From assembly GCA_946811695.1 (NCBI GenBank), contig OX328125.1, positions 105,674,876 through 105,738,875 on the forward strand: DNA of 64,000 nt. The letters run 5' to 3'. The stretch is from Gonocerus acuteangulatus (taxonomy: Eukaryota > Arthropoda > Insecta > Hemiptera > Coreidae). Within the stretch, counting starts at the first letter, position 1. Each line of letters begins with the position of its first letter. Both the position numbers and the translations under genes were made by a program. Shown here in pieces: positions 32,530 through 44,400 of the stretch. The notes beneath the pieces are model-generated. The model made no database searches, was not told the DNA's origin, and saw nothing but the letters and a program-made list of their open reading frames with translations.

Positions 32530-33122
32530 AATCACGTGTCTGTCTGTTTGATTCTTATACAAATCCAAAACGTTTGAGCGATTTTGATCAAACTTGGCAC
32601 ACAGGTAGGGATTGATACGGGGAGTGTCATAGGCTAGGTCAAAAACGTTTACCAGCTGTCTGTCTGTATGTTTTTTCCTTATAAGAATTCACAACGTTTG
32701 ACCGATTTTGACGTAACTTAGTACACAGGTAGATCTTGATACGGGGAGTGTCATAGTAAAATTTTCTATCAGCTGCCTGTCTGTATGTTTGTTTCTTTAC
32801 AAATCCACACTGGTGCATGGGCGTATATAAGGGGGGGGGGGCTGAAGGGGCTGCAGCCCCTCCCGAAATGTTGATTTGATCGGTAATAATTTCATAAAAC
32901 CCTTAAAAATAAATTAAATAAGATCATTTAGTTCATAAAACATATTCTACTTTGGGTGTAATAGCGTTTAAGTTGGCTAAAACTCTTCCAATATCTAAAT
33001 TGTTAGTATTCCATACACCGGAAATGGTCTCAGCCCCCCCCCGAAATTTTCCCAGCTCCCTCCGAAATTATTTTCTATATACGCCCATGCAGTGGTGTAG
33101 CATGGCTCGCCGGGGAAGCTAG
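32450..33122 (+). mobile_element. Helitron-like non-autonomous element
   Basis: It has a (TA)n head, then AAATCACGTGTCTGTCTGTTTG, tandem units with CCGATTTTGA..AAACTTGGCACACAGGTAG-type text (broken into short words), and the end GCATGGCTCGCCGGGGAAGC TAG followed by T. Known Helitrons end CTRR before T with a nearby hairpin, which fits CTAG|T here. It is interrupted by a hAT MITE at 32816-33089. The 5' boundary is blurred by the (TA)n run. Confidence 0.6.
32816..33089 (+). mobile_element. hAT-type MITE, subfamily A, nested
   Basis: Complete CATGGGCG termini, with flanks CACTGGTG and CAGTGGTG agreeing at 7 of 8 positions. It lies inside the Helitron-like element, whose sequence continues on both sides. 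Confidence 0.85.
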
Positions 33123-33217
33123 TGATAAAATAAAAACAGTTTGTTCGACTTTTTGTACAAATGGCACTGTTTTCGCACAGAAAAAAATAATATATTAATT
33201 GGAAGAAAGTGGGATAG

Positions 33218-33528
33218 GTGTAACTACTGTAAAATGTGGTTAATATAGTACAGCCAATTACACACCTATATATTTGTCTCTTCGCACTCTTTGGGCAATA
33301 TGAACTGAGCCTGTTGGTATCAGTTTAAATGAAAAATCCTATAGTCCGCCCACAAACAAAATAACATGGTAGTGCGCACGCGCTTCCTTTAACCCATATG
33401 AGGGAAGGCCAAGCTCCCCTCCGCCCGCGCACCTTCTTGTTCTTTTGTTTGCGGTTGGACTATAGCAGTATAGGTTTGTACCTTTTTGACCAGACTGTAC
33501 TGAAGTGACCCCATTTTACGGGATGGTT
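33218..33528. mobile_element. MITE, family G, interrupted
   Basis: The left end CTGTAAAATGTGGTTAATAT and the right end inverse CCGTAAAATGGGGTCACTTC match family G at 12557-12787, and both share CGCACTCTTTGGGCAA. A smaller GC-rich element sits inside it at 33339-33464. Confidence 0.6.
33339..33464. mobile_element. Small GC-rich MITE nested in family G
   Basis: TATAGTCCGCCCACAAACAA at the left and TTTGTTTGCGGTTGGACTATA at the right (21 nt, shown split: TTTGTTTGCGG TTGGACTATA) are inverse copies. The interior has GTGCGCACGCGCTTCC and CCGCCCGCGCACC, unusually GC-rich for this window. Confidence 0.65.
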
Positions 33529-33739
33529 ATAACTATTGAATGATAAAGGGTGCATTACGAAAGCAATGAAATTAAATTTCCCGTGCTGTTCCTATTGGTC
33601 GGATTGGGATCGGACCACTTCGGTAGGTGGTGGAACTCAAAACTTTGCTGCGAAACTGGCCTGACCGATCAGGTTTGGAAGCGTCTGGCATCAGTGTCCT
33701 AAACCTTTGCGAGCGAGTTTTGTGTTTAACTGATAAAAT

Positions 33740-34360
33740 ATCTTGAGAAGACTAACAAAATGATTCGTGAGACTTACGTGGGCTTTTCTCTGGCCTATTC
33801 ACAAGCTTCGAGGTGGTTATAGGCCTTTAAGGAGGGCCGAAAATAGGTTCACGACGAACAACGATCTTTGTCAAATTATCATCCAGCAAAGTGGATCATA
33901 AGGAGTTTGTTCCTCAAGAACAGTCAATTAACGCTGCCTCCTACTTGGTTTTGCTTGCAAGACTCCAAAAAAGGGTCGTCAGAATATGAAAAGACATCTC
34001 CGCAACCTGGCAACCATGACAACAACACCTTGCCTCAACGCGTAAGGAATCCGCGAGTTCCTCGCCAAACACCAGGTACAAATGTTCTTCGACTCCCTCA
34101 TAGTCCTGACCTCGCATTAACAGATTTCTTGTTGTTCCCTCGGATTAAGGCAACCCTGGGAGGAACTAGCTTTTCTTCCATAAAATAAAACCTATCAGTC
34201 ATAACGTAGACCTAGCGTGAGATCCCCGAAGAACCCCTCTGGGGCGTGAATCGGTGACGGCAGAGTCCCCGGAAAAACATTTGTACAGACCCAAGGACTG
34301 TATATTGAAGGGTTTTAAGTACTTGTGGAAATCTGTTCAGTAAACAACTTTTTAAAAACA
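33740..34360 (+). pseudogene. mariner transposase remnant
   Basis: Pieces in several frames follow the mariner protein in order. Near 33780-33840, AYSQASRWL then AFKEGRK matches the second helix-turn-helix and following basic stretch. Near 34010-34060, NHDNNTLP then VREFLAKHQ-like text matches the segment before the third catalytic Asp. HSPDLALTDFLLFPRIKATL at about 34100-34160 matches the (Y/H)SPDLAP(S/C)D(F/Y)(F)LF motif. RPKDCILKG near 34290 matches the C-terminal end. Stops and frameshifts are frequent, and the first catalytic Asp region is missing. Confidence 0.85.
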
Positions 34361-34438
34361 TATTTGCATTTTATGAGCCAGCAATAAAGTAATTGTTTAG
34401 GACAGAGTGGAGGGGTAGGGAGGGTAGCGAGCGATAGA

Positions 34439-35377
<939 letters not shown>

Positions 35378-35616
35378 CATGGACGTATACAGAAAATAAT
35401 TTCGAGGAGGGGGGGGGGGCTGAGACCATTTCCGGGGCATGGAATACTAAAAATGTAGAACATGGAAGTGTTTTATCCAACTAAAACGCTATTACACCCA
35501 AAATAAAATATTTTTTATGAACTAAGTGATCTTACTTAATTTATTTTTATGGGTTTTATGACTCATTTTTACCGATCAAATCAAAATTCCAGGCCCCCCC
35601 AGAATGTACGCCCCTG
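35378..35616 (-). mobile_element. hAT-type MITE, subfamily A, minus orientation
   Basis: It begins CATGGACGTATACAG and ends GTACGCCCCTG. The reversed interior (CTGAGACCATTTCCGGGGCA, GTGATCTTACTTAATTTAT) matches the family. The target duplication is no longer readable. Confidence 0.7.
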
Positions 35617-35939
35617 ACCTATTGCATGTTGTGCAGATCAACAGGTTGGCAACAGTGGGTGCAATAAAAAAAAATCGAATTTTTCGAAATACGACATATT
35701 TCGGTTTCCACCACGATATGTTTATTTTTTATTGTATAATATAAGGCCATGTTATTTATATATTAGATTACAATACTGCCTATATATTTATCTTAAAAGC
35801 ACATATATACAAAACCATACCGTGTTCAGTGCTAGAGTAACCAAGTTCAACTATAGACAACTATTTTAGCAAGTGAGAACATTATAATTTTTGATTGATT
35901 GAGAATTTAGTTAAGAATCACTGAAAATGATCTAGGAGA

Positions 35940-36199
35940 CATGGGGGTATATAAGGTGGGGCTGAGGGGCTGCAGCCCCCCCCCCAAAAAAATTTGTGGG
36001 GGTGAGAACATTTCATGGTAAAAAAATCCTATAAAAACGAAAAATGTCTTCTACATTTACCCTGGTCTACTAGGTGTCCAGAGGACCGTAAAAACCCACC
36101 ATTTTACACTAAAATATTTAAAATTTTTCTCTACACCTCAAATGCCTAGGTGCTACCAGCCCTCCCCCCCCCCGAAATTATTTTCTATTTACGCTAGTG
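35940..36199 (+). mobile_element. hAT-type MITE, subfamily B, intact
   Basis: It begins CATGGGGGTATATAAGG and ends TATTTACGCTAGTG. A perfect 8-bp target duplication, CTAGGAGA, lies at 35932-35939 and 36200-36207. It confirms subfamily B as an independently mobile family outside the 16-18 kb cluster. Confidence 0.85.
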
Positions 36200-36263
36200 C
36201 TAGGAGAATAGCGAAAAGTCTATATTTTCCTTCTATCCCTAGGCCCTCATAATTGAGAACTAG

Positions 36264-36641
36264 TTGTCACGTATATTCATGATCTGCATTATGTTTCAAG
36301 AGTTTTCCATGAACGTGAGGCTCCCGGATCGGATATCAGCATCATTCCGTGCTTCCACCGCGCGGGTCGGTTGGAGATTCCTGGGCTTACTAATTGTTGT
36401 CGAGACCAATCACGGCAGACAGAAACTGCATTTTGATGTTTGTAACAACAAACCTACCGACCCGGAGGCACGTATAGTACCATCACTTCCTCCAATAGAC
36501 TTTCTCGGCGGGGTTTTCTTCCGGTTACGATCTGCAATTGTAAGCAAAGGGTCATTGCATCCAGTTGGACCTCTAAGGTCGAATCTGATCGCTTTGATTG
36601 CCCATTTTGTTGAATTTCTGGAGAACAACATAAGTAGCTAA
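36264..36641. other. GC-richer block, open on both strands, unassigned
   Basis: A 125-codon frame is open on the plus strand, and frames of 64 and 73 codons are open on the minus strand over the same bases. The block is clearly less AT-rich than its neighbours, which alone favours open frames. No domain, signal peptide or family motif was recognised on either strand. It could be a decayed retroelement or a conserved exon; the sequence does not decide. Confidence 0.3.
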
Positions 36642-36932
36642 ATACCACCTGAAACAGTTACACTACAGTTCATTTGAAACAATAAAGACGATTTAAGGAT
36701 TTGGAGATCAATAAATCACTGATCCAAAAACAAGCATCCTTTATATGATTTGAAAAGTTCCCTTTCGGATTAATTCTGGCTTTCCTTTTTTTCTATCTAT
36801 TAGAACCTCTTTGTCAATGATTTTTCTTAAACGTTTTTCTCTAAAAGACAAAGTTCTAGAGTTTTGCTCTCGATTCTGTTGTGTGTTTTATATAACATTG
36901 AAATCCTTTACGGTTTCTGATTTATTTTATTA

Positions 36933-37136
36933 TTTAAATTTTAACGTCCTTTACTATTAACTAAGAATTTTGGGACGGGTTAGCTACAGTTTACTATCCT
37001 TTTCTAGCCAGGATAGGACTGATGCCTTTTCTTTTTTTTAAAGAAAACCCACCACCCCATAGTGGGAATCGAACCCATGACCTTTGGAACGGCGTGTTCA
37101 GTGCTCACGCCTTAACGCTCACGGCCTCGGGGTTTC
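36933..37136 (-). mobile_element. tRNA-derived SINE, family 3, full head
   Basis: On the minus strand it starts GGAAACCCCGAGGCCGTGAG, with B-box GGGTTCGATTCCCAC. The body follows: GGTGGTGGG, AAAGGCATCAGTCCTATCC, TGGCTAGAAAAGG, CCCAAAATTCTTAG and an AACGTTAAAATT-like end. Confidence 0.85.
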
Positions 37137-37448
37137 CGATTTGGCTTCTAACGTTTTACAATGGAGTAATTGATATGCGTACAAATGTTTGTCCATCAAA
37201 AAAAAAAAAAAAAAAAAAGTGAAATTGAAAGAACAAAAAATCGTCTCATTTATTTGTAGATTTTTGTGAGTTCCGCAATTCAGCGGCGATTAACTTTTTA
37301 GAACGGCAAATAAAAGTCAGTTAGTTTCGGTCAAATGAATTAGTCAGTTGGTCATGAAAACTAACAAAAACATAAAACAAAATCATAATATACAATAAAC
37401 ATAAAATATTTGCATCAAGGCTCTTTTAATGAAATGATAGACGCCTAC

Positions 37449-37895
37449 CAGTGTTGGGCAAAAATTATTCAGAATGATGAATAATGATTAATGAATAAAT
37501 GTATTATTTCATTCATGAATGAAGAATAATTACTTTTATTCATTATTCGTTATTCTGTGAATGAAGTTTATGTTTTATTCACAAATTATTCGAATGATCA
37601 TTCAGAATAAACATGTTTTAGTGAATAAAGATAGATTTATTATAATGTTGGCAGCCAGAAATACGTATATATATGTGTGTTTGAGTAGGATTATTCAGTA
37701 GACCAACTAGAAATAAATAATAACGAATGATGAATAATAAAGGATGAATAACGAATAATGAATAACGAATAATTATGTGAATAATTCATGATGTACCGTG
37801 TGAATAAGATAATTCAGTGAATTATTCATCATTCACTAAAAATTTATTTGAATGATCATTCGAATAATATTTTATTCGAATAATGCCCAACACTG
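37449..37895. mobile_element. hAT-like element with ATTATTC-rich interior
   Basis: The ends CAGTGTTGGGCAAAAATTAT and ATAATGCCCAACACTG are inverse. Flanks ACGCCTAC (37441-37448) and ACGCCTAT (37896-37903) agree at 7 of 8 positions, so an 8-bp hAT-type duplication is likely. The interior is almost entirely degenerate GAATAATGAAT on one side and its inverse on the other. No coding region. Confidence 0.8.
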
Positions 37896-37903
37896 ACGCC
37901 TAT

Positions 37904-39482
37904 TAACATCAATGAGAAAACATTTAATTTTTTGAATTTACAACAATAAAGAAATAACTCTCTGAGGTTGCGTTTGAAATCAAAAATATCTCAATAGAAC
38001 AAAAATTTGAGGACAAAAAGTTTTATCTTTAAGAATACTAAGAATTCTGTTATACGGAAATTATTTTTTACTGTCCTTGATTCGGTTCATAATGTTCCCG
38101 CAACTGGAATATTTTTCGTGCAGCTTAAATATTTGCTAGGACGTCTCGTATTTTAAATTAATTGTTGTCTTTAATTAGTTATCTAATTATAAGCTACTGT
38201 TGAAATAATTGCGAATGCTCGTAATGTTTATTAAATAATTACACAGGTCCAATGGATTTTTCATGCTGAAATTAAAAATATTACTTAAATAATTTAAATA
38301 ACTTCTACGTTTTTAGCAATAGGTTTTTCTTTGAATACCTGTCTTTTGTGTTGTTATTAAGCGTTAAACCTCAAATTTGGTAAATGCTACAAGGTTGTCT
38401 ACCTTATGAGTTGCATACATTTTTTTCATTACGCGCCCAGAAATACTGCCAAATGATGGAGGGTTGGTTGGGGAGAAGGAGGTGGATAGGATTGAAAAAG
38501 GAGAGGTATAAGGATGGCCAAAATCATCAACAGAAGTTTGTGTTGAATTGAAAACAGAATTGTTTTTTAGCTCATCTTCATTTTTGTGTTTATTATGTGC
38601 CAAGGCCTGATATTTGCAAACGAATTGTACGTGACGAACACAAATTTGATTTAGCACATCAAAACATTATTTTGCAGAAATTTGCCATCGGATGCCTAAA
38701 TTTCCACGCTATCGTGGCCCATGAAATTTAGGACGGGATGAGGCAATGTACGCTATTTCTGGACAGAGAATTGTTAATAACCCACAGAAAGATTATAACT
38801 TAGAATGATTTATACATTTCCCCGGAACTCAGAATACATTTTTAAATCTTGCTCATGAAGGAAGGACTGTCTGAAATATTCAATACCAGATGTCTGGATT
38901 AAACTCTACTATTTTCATCTTTATTTGAGATTTAGCAGTTAAACACATTTCCAATATAAACAGTCCTTGATAAATGTATTCATAATGGATCTATGATATC
39001 ATATATTTTGGTGTCACATAAGTTATTCAGAAGCTTTTACTTTAGTGAAATGGTGACACGGGTCAAGGACTGCTTGAAGGAAGGTCTTGGTGTCACGGGT
39101 TCCTTGTGATAAAAAATGTATTTCTCGCCTAGAAAGCTCGGCTTAATATTTAAAAGGAAACTTTTGAGGAATGTCTAGCATACCGTATTTCAGCTAGTAC
39201 TCATTTCCATTCTGTAATATATAATTAATAGAAGACCCTAAATAGAAATACTATCAGACAAATGTCAAACTTTCTAGATGATAATTTGATTTTACCAAGT
39301 TGAGAACAATTTGGTCGACTTGAATATCAATAAGATCTAATGAAAAATTAATGTAAATAACACCAAAGCTGTGTTTCGTTGCAATATTACCGAATAACCG
39401 ACATTTATGGGAATTTTAATAATTTTGATCAGGAATACATTATCCTCTCAATTTGCATGACACACATATGTATCTATGTGTA

Positions 39483-39490
<8 letters not shown>
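37904..39490. other. No supported gene
   Basis: A 97-codon minus-strand frame at 38364-38657 has no recognised motif. The adjacent CATCGGATGCCTAAATTTCC stretch at about 38685-38760 has stops in all frames. The rest is AT-rich. Confidence 0.4.
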
Positions 39491-39559
<69 letters not shown>

Positions 39560-39562
39560 GCA
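39491..39562. repeat. (TA)n microsatellite
   Basis: About 35 TA units, preceded by a short (GT)n run. Confidence 0.97.
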
Positions 39563-39745
39563 GGGTGATTTAGATCTATGTAGCCAAACTAAGAGGTGAA
39601 AAGGAAAAGCAGTTATGTAACTTTTTCAGTTGAACGCACACATATTTTTTATTAAATAAGTAACGAATGCTGGAAAAATGTTCAAAATAGTTAAATTCTA
39701 ATCATGTCATCATAAAATAGCCAAAATTCCAGGAGAACACAATAC

Positions 39746-39750
<5 letters not shown>

Positions 39751-39812
<62 letters not shown>

Positions 39813-40117
39813 TCATGTAAATAGAGGTATCTGATTCTTCACCATACGGCACATTAGGGAGATAGTGTGGTCAGTACTATGCTCCGACCGCCTCATTTCC
39901 CCATTTGCTGCTTCGACTGCTAGGGTCATTAGCACAAAGGCAGCCATTAATAAATTAATTAAAGGCTGGGTTGGCCTAGGGACGGTCAGAGAGGCCGAAT
40001 TCAACCCATGAACGAAGACACTAGAAGAAAAACTCTTTAGTCTGTGCTCGGGATTTGAACTCAGGTCCTCCAAAATATGAGTTTAGTGCTATATCACTGA
40101 GCTAAGCTCCCCTCAGG

Positions 40118-40179
<62 letters not shown>

Positions 40180-40180
40180 G
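39751..40180. repeat. Paired (TA)n tracts around a SINE
   Basis: (TA)n runs at about 39753-39808 and 40122-40174 directly border the SINE at 39821-40117. The SINE may have inserted into one TA tract, making a target duplication that cannot be delimited. Confidence 0.9.
39821..40117 (-). mobile_element. tRNA-derived SINE, family 2
   Basis: The minus strand reads GGGGAGCTTAGCTCAGTG at its 5' end, then a B-box GAGTTCAAATCCCG, AGTGTCTTCGTTCATGGG and GGCCTCTCTGACCGTCCCTA, ending near the TATAGTATCTG equivalent. The terminal CTGTTACGGGACTGA plus poly(T) is missing. Confidence 0.85.
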
Positions 40181-40352
40181 GGATTTATTTTTGGTCTAAT
40201 ACTTAGGAACAATAAGGTTTTAGGGTTATTTTTATAGAATAGCTCGAGCTATTATATAAAAATAAGCTCGAAATATTACATTTTTTTTTTAATTTTTAAT
40301 TTATATATTATAGGGTCTGCTAAGATTATCTATTAGCATCTAATAATATTAT

Positions 40353-40430
40353 TTTTTTTTTTTTTTATTTTTTTTTTTTTTTATTTTTTTTTTTTTTTTA
40401 CGGCGCATCTACATCTAGGTCATTAGTGCC
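40353..40430 (-). mobile_element. Family 1 SINE 3' end only, with TSD
   Basis: TAATAATATTAT flanks it at 40341-40352 and 40431-40442. Between lie a long poly(T) and TTACGGCGCATCTACATCTA then GGTCATTAGTGCC, which is the inverse of the family 1 terminal hairpin and A tail. The insertion contains nothing but the SINE terminus. Confidence 0.8.
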
Positions 40431-40442
40431 TAATAATATTAT

Positions 40443-40560
40443 CATTTAAATTTTGACCTCCATTTATAAATAACCGGGATAGGGCTGATCCTTTTTTTTT
40501 TCGAATAAAAACCCACCTTCCCCGAATTGAACCCTCAACCTTAGGCACGGAGTGCTGAAA
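40443..40560 (-). mobile_element. tRNA-derived SINE, family 3, fragment
   Basis: The minus strand carries GAGGGTTCAATTCGGGG (B-box region), GGTGGGTTTTTATTCG, GGATCAGCCCTATCCCGG and a decayed 3' part. It directly adjoins the previous insertion. Confidence 0.6.
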
Positions 40561-41991
40561 AGCATAATATTATTTTATTATTTAATTTGATACTTTGCTC
40601 TAAATTCGCCATTAACTCAAGAAAGATGAACAGTATTTTTTTCAAATCCCCTTTCTCTAAATTTAAGGATTAGAATAGATTAGAAGGAAGAATAGATGAT
40701 ATATTTTTGCCCTAAATTTTAGGAGGTGTTTAACTTCAGGTAATATGCATTTTTTACTAAATTTTGTATATATTTTTGTAGTTTTTCTTTTTTTCAATTA
40801 CTATATTTTTCATTATTGCTATAATTAAGGTGACACTGTTCACTCATTCTTTCTTTTAATATGATTTCTTTTAATATTTACATAATTTTCTGTTTATTAT
40901 TACAAGTATTAAGTTTTTAGGTTAAATTCCCAACTCGCGGCCTTCTTTGAAGAATAAGGAATTACAAGCCCCATCAATTTCGTCCACTAATTGCGGTAAG
41001 TTAATTCAGCTAAAACTTGTTCTATTTGTACCTTTTCAATGAGCAGCTGTTGCATAAGAATGCTGCTAGCTTTAGTAAAAACAAATTTGAAATTTCTACC
41101 GAAATAAACTAAAACTAGATGGAAATTAGCACTTACCACACCCAACACCTGTCTCCCCCCCCCCTGAAGCTCCTGCTGCTTCTCATTATGATCTTCCTGC
41201 TTTTATTGTAACCTTCAATGCCAAATTAAATTTAGACCAAGCAGGAGAATAGAAAATGGGAGCTGAAACCAAGCATCAAATAATGTTTTTCCACTTCAGC
41301 AGTGCTTACAAGGGTTTCAATCCAGTTCCTTTATTATTTTTTGCCACTTTTTCAGAATATATGGACAAGAAAAATATTTTCGTTCGCGGTTTGCCTTGTA
41401 AGAAGAAAATTTACATAAAGTTATCTTGAGTGGGCGGCCGCAAGATTTCGTCGTGTCATTCTTCCATAGCTCAGATGGCGTATGGTGGAAGCAGGAACAG
41501 TGGAAGATAAATGTTTTTTGGTTCTGAGTGTTCCTACCATTTGTATTACGGTTTATTGGTGCTCTAAAATACATAAATACTTCCGTGTTTTCGGATACAA
41601 AAGAATATCTTCTTTTGGCTCTCCAGTAATATTTTATGTTTTTGAGATGTGTGACTTTTCTTGCCCATGAGCGATATTATAAAATACCCTTTTTGTATTT
41701 TTCGAAATTAATAACACATATTCTATGGAAGTAGTAATAAAGAACAAATAAAAAAACGTAGAAGTGAAATTAAATATTATTCGACCAATTAGTAGAAAAG
41801 TATAAACTAATGTGAAATATATTTTATTGATATAAAATAACATTTAGCGACAATTGTTTTTTCCACTATAAGTTCAGCTGTAGATAATTATGACAGTATT
41901 TCTAAGTATAATTGGCTTAAAACATAAGTTTTAAATGAAAAAAAAAATGTATTATGTTGAAACGAATTTGAGAATTAAATCGAAACTACAG
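40561..41991. other. No confident gene
   Basis: A minus-strand frame at 41317-41574 (85 codons) contains CGRPLKITLC and RKYFSCPYI, faintly like a GRF-type zinc finger (CG ... RxFxxCP), but key spacing is absent. The plus strand of the same region is also open for 62 codons. I do not call a gene. The remainder is AT-rich, with a C run at about 41155. Confidence 0.3.
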
Positions 41992-42298
41992 GCGAGGTTA
42001 ACTCAATGATATAGCATTCGACTAGTGAACTGGAGGACCCAGGTTCAAAACATGAGCGCGCACTAAAGGGTTGGATTTGGGGTCACAGATTGTCCCTAGG
42101 ATCGCCCAGCCTTTAATTAATTAATTAATGGGTACCTGCGGAGGGAAAAATCGGGCGGCCGGACCATAGTACTGACCAGACTATCTCCCAAGTGTCAAGA
42201 ATATGGTATAGAGTCGTATGGTCAAGAATCAGATACCCTACAGTATCTGTCTCTCTGGGCCCTTGTGGCCTGTTACGGGACTGACTTTATTTTTTTCA
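41992..42298 (+). mobile_element. tRNA-derived SINE, family 2
   Basis: The head CAGGCGAGGTTAACTCAATG and B-box CAGGTTCAAAACATG begin the copy. The body has CCTTTAATTAATTAATTAAT, GGGTACC, CATAGTACTGACCAGAC and CTGTTACGGGACTGAC followed by a T-rich tail. An internal portion around the GGCCTCCCTGACC segment is shortened. Confidence 0.85.
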
Positions 42299-42612
42299 AT
42301 TCTTAATGACAAATAATCTTTGATTGTAATCATATGTAAACGATAGTGATTAGGAAGGAATAAAAACACATCCTAGCCTTAAATGTACGGTACAATAAAC
42401 TCCTGGCCATAAATAAAATTTACTCAGCCGATCCATGAATATTGAACAGAATTTATGGATGACAAGAAGTGCAGAAAGTGGGTGATTTTTGTTTCTTGAA
42501 ATACTAAATTTTAGTCAGAGTGTAGTAAATTTTAATTTATCATGTAATAACAAATAACGTTTTTAATCAACAAGGCGGTCTGAGTTCCAGATTTTCTGTT
42601 TCCTCACATTTT
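42299..42612. other. No gene seen
   Basis: AT-rich spacer between the SINE and the foldback element. Confidence 0.5.
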
Positions 42613-43390
42613 CTATTAGTCGGAGAGCCGGCAACGCACTTTTCATGAAGTGTTTTATGCACCCTGAAATTTTGCTATAATGTACATCTTAGGTAGATAA
42701 GAAGGTAACTATGTGTTTCCTGGACATACCTTGGAATACCAGCTACTGCGCATAGGGGAAAGGTACAAAACAATATTGCCCAAAAATAGTGTTTTATTCA
42801 GAAGCCAACTATTATTAATGAAAAACATTACAAATTAAGGCAATTTTAAAATTAATAATAAATACGGCAGGCACTTTTAAGGGGGTTAAAATGTAAATTT
42901 AAAAATAAAAACAAAGTACCAAGTTTTTATTTTTAATATTAAATGAAGTGCTTTATTCACGCTGCGAATTAAACAGCGTCTTCAATAAACATATTTGAAA
43001 ATAATTTCAAAAGGGCAGACACTTTTGTGGGGTTTAATTATCAGGAAACATGAAAATAAATGTTGCCTATGATAGACTGGAATACACTGCGCGTAACCGT
43101 AAGAGTGCATGAGACAATCGCGCAGGAGTGCATATGTCCAGGAAACACATATATACCTTCTTATGTATCCAAGATGTACATTATAGCAAAATTTCAAGAT
43201 GCATAAAACACTTCATGAAAAGTCCGTTGCTGGCTCTCGGTCTATTTCCCCTATGCGCAGTACCTGGTGTTCCAAGGTATGTCCAGGAAACACATATATA
43301 CCTTCTTATGTATCCAAGATGTACATTATAGCAAAATTTCAAGATGCATAAAACACTTCATGAAAAGTCCGTTGCTGCCTCTCGGACTAA
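42613..43390. mobile_element. Foldback element with duplicated right arm
   Basis: The left arm (about 42613-42765) begins ATTAGTCGGAGAGCC. The right end is the inverse (CTCTCGGACTAAT). The arms match through GACTTTTCATGAAGTGTTTT, AAATTTTGCTATAATGTACA and TGTGTTTCCTGGACATACC. On the right the subterminal part occurs twice, 145 bp apart (43133 and 43278). TA flanks both ends, suggesting but not proving a TA target. The interior is AT-rich and non-coding. Confidence 0.7.
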
Positions 43391-43410
43391 TATAATACCT
43401 GAGTTTCTAT

Positions 43411-43550
43411 ACTCACGAGTACGTCACCTAGTAACCATACTCACGAGTACGTCACCCAGTGACTATACTCACGAGTACGTCACCTAGTAACCATACTCAC
43501 GAGTACGTCACTTAGAAGCCTTACTCACGAGTACGTCACCTAGTAACCAT
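43411..43550 (+). repeat. 28-bp minisatellite, 5 copies
   Basis: ACTCACGAGTACGTCACC starts at 43411, 43439, 43467, 43495 and 43523, exactly 28 bp apart, with small changes in the last third of each unit. It lies 20 bp beyond the foldback element. Confidence 0.92.
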
Positions 43551-43974
43551 ATAATAGCTATATCAAATTAAGTGCAAACGATTATCTCTTTTATCCAGAA
43601 TTACAACATAATGATTTTTCTAACAAAATTAATTAAAAACCTTACCAACTTGTGTTGTGGATTATTAAAAACCATTCCTTTGAAGTAACTCTAGTTGTAT
43701 GCTATCGAAAGAATTAATTGCTTGACATAATTATTTATGCATTCTGCAACGTATTATGAAACAATGTCAGTCTGCTTTATTGTAGATTGGATTGTAATTG
43801 CAATTAAAACTATACCGTTTCCTTTCTATTTTCATTATAATGGGCAATTAATACATCTCTGTAATTTATGTAATAAAAAGCTTTCCTTAAAATAGATACT
43901 ATTTAGTTCTAGTAAAGATTGAAATCTTGAAATTTATTTTTTACTCTTTCGATCAATGTTACTTATCTAGTAGG

Positions 43975-43976
<2 letters not shown>
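43551..43976. other. No gene seen
   Basis: AT-rich sequence without a recognised feature. Confidence 0.5.

Positions 43977-44034
<58 letters not shown>
43977..44034. repeat. (TA)n microsatellite
   Basis: About 28 TA units, followed by a GT-rich stretch. Confidence 0.97.
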
Positions 44035-44038
<4 letters not shown>

Positions 44039-44189
44039 GTCTGTGTGTTGTGTGAGTATGCTTTTGTTTGTGACAAATGAAGTCACGTAAACACATACTC
44101 ACTCAGGAATATGAACAAAGTATTTGATATTGGGGTTTGAGAATCTTGAGAAAGAAAAAAAAGTTGTGGATTCGAGATAATTTTAATAC

Positions 44190-44236
44190 TAGTTGGAGGC
44201 GCTGATGGCCCGGATGTCGATGCGCCGTAAAATACT
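44190..44236 (+). mobile_element. Family 1 SINE 3' end fragment
   Basis: GGAGGCGCTGATGGCCCGGA and TGTCGATGCGCCGTAAAA match the terminal hairpin of family 1. Flanking duplications were not identified. Confidence 0.65.
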
Positions 44237-44400
44237 TAGCAACAAAGGAGAGTTGAAGTATATAATAGAAATGAAAAATAAAATTAGTGTATATTTCTAC
44301 TCCCAAATGTTGGTATTTTGAACAGTGGCGAAAGAATAAACTTTAATAATCCCGAAATGGGTCCACGAAATCGATTAGAGACAAGTTTTGACCATTTTCA

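Noticed and set aside
38364..38657. 97-codon minus-strand frame
   Set aside because: No recognised motif, no start or splice context, and neighbouring sequence is closed in all frames.
41317..41574. Possible GRF-type zinc-finger protein
   Set aside because: Only CG and a late CP are in place; the other metal ligands and spacing do not fit, and the opposite strand is also open.
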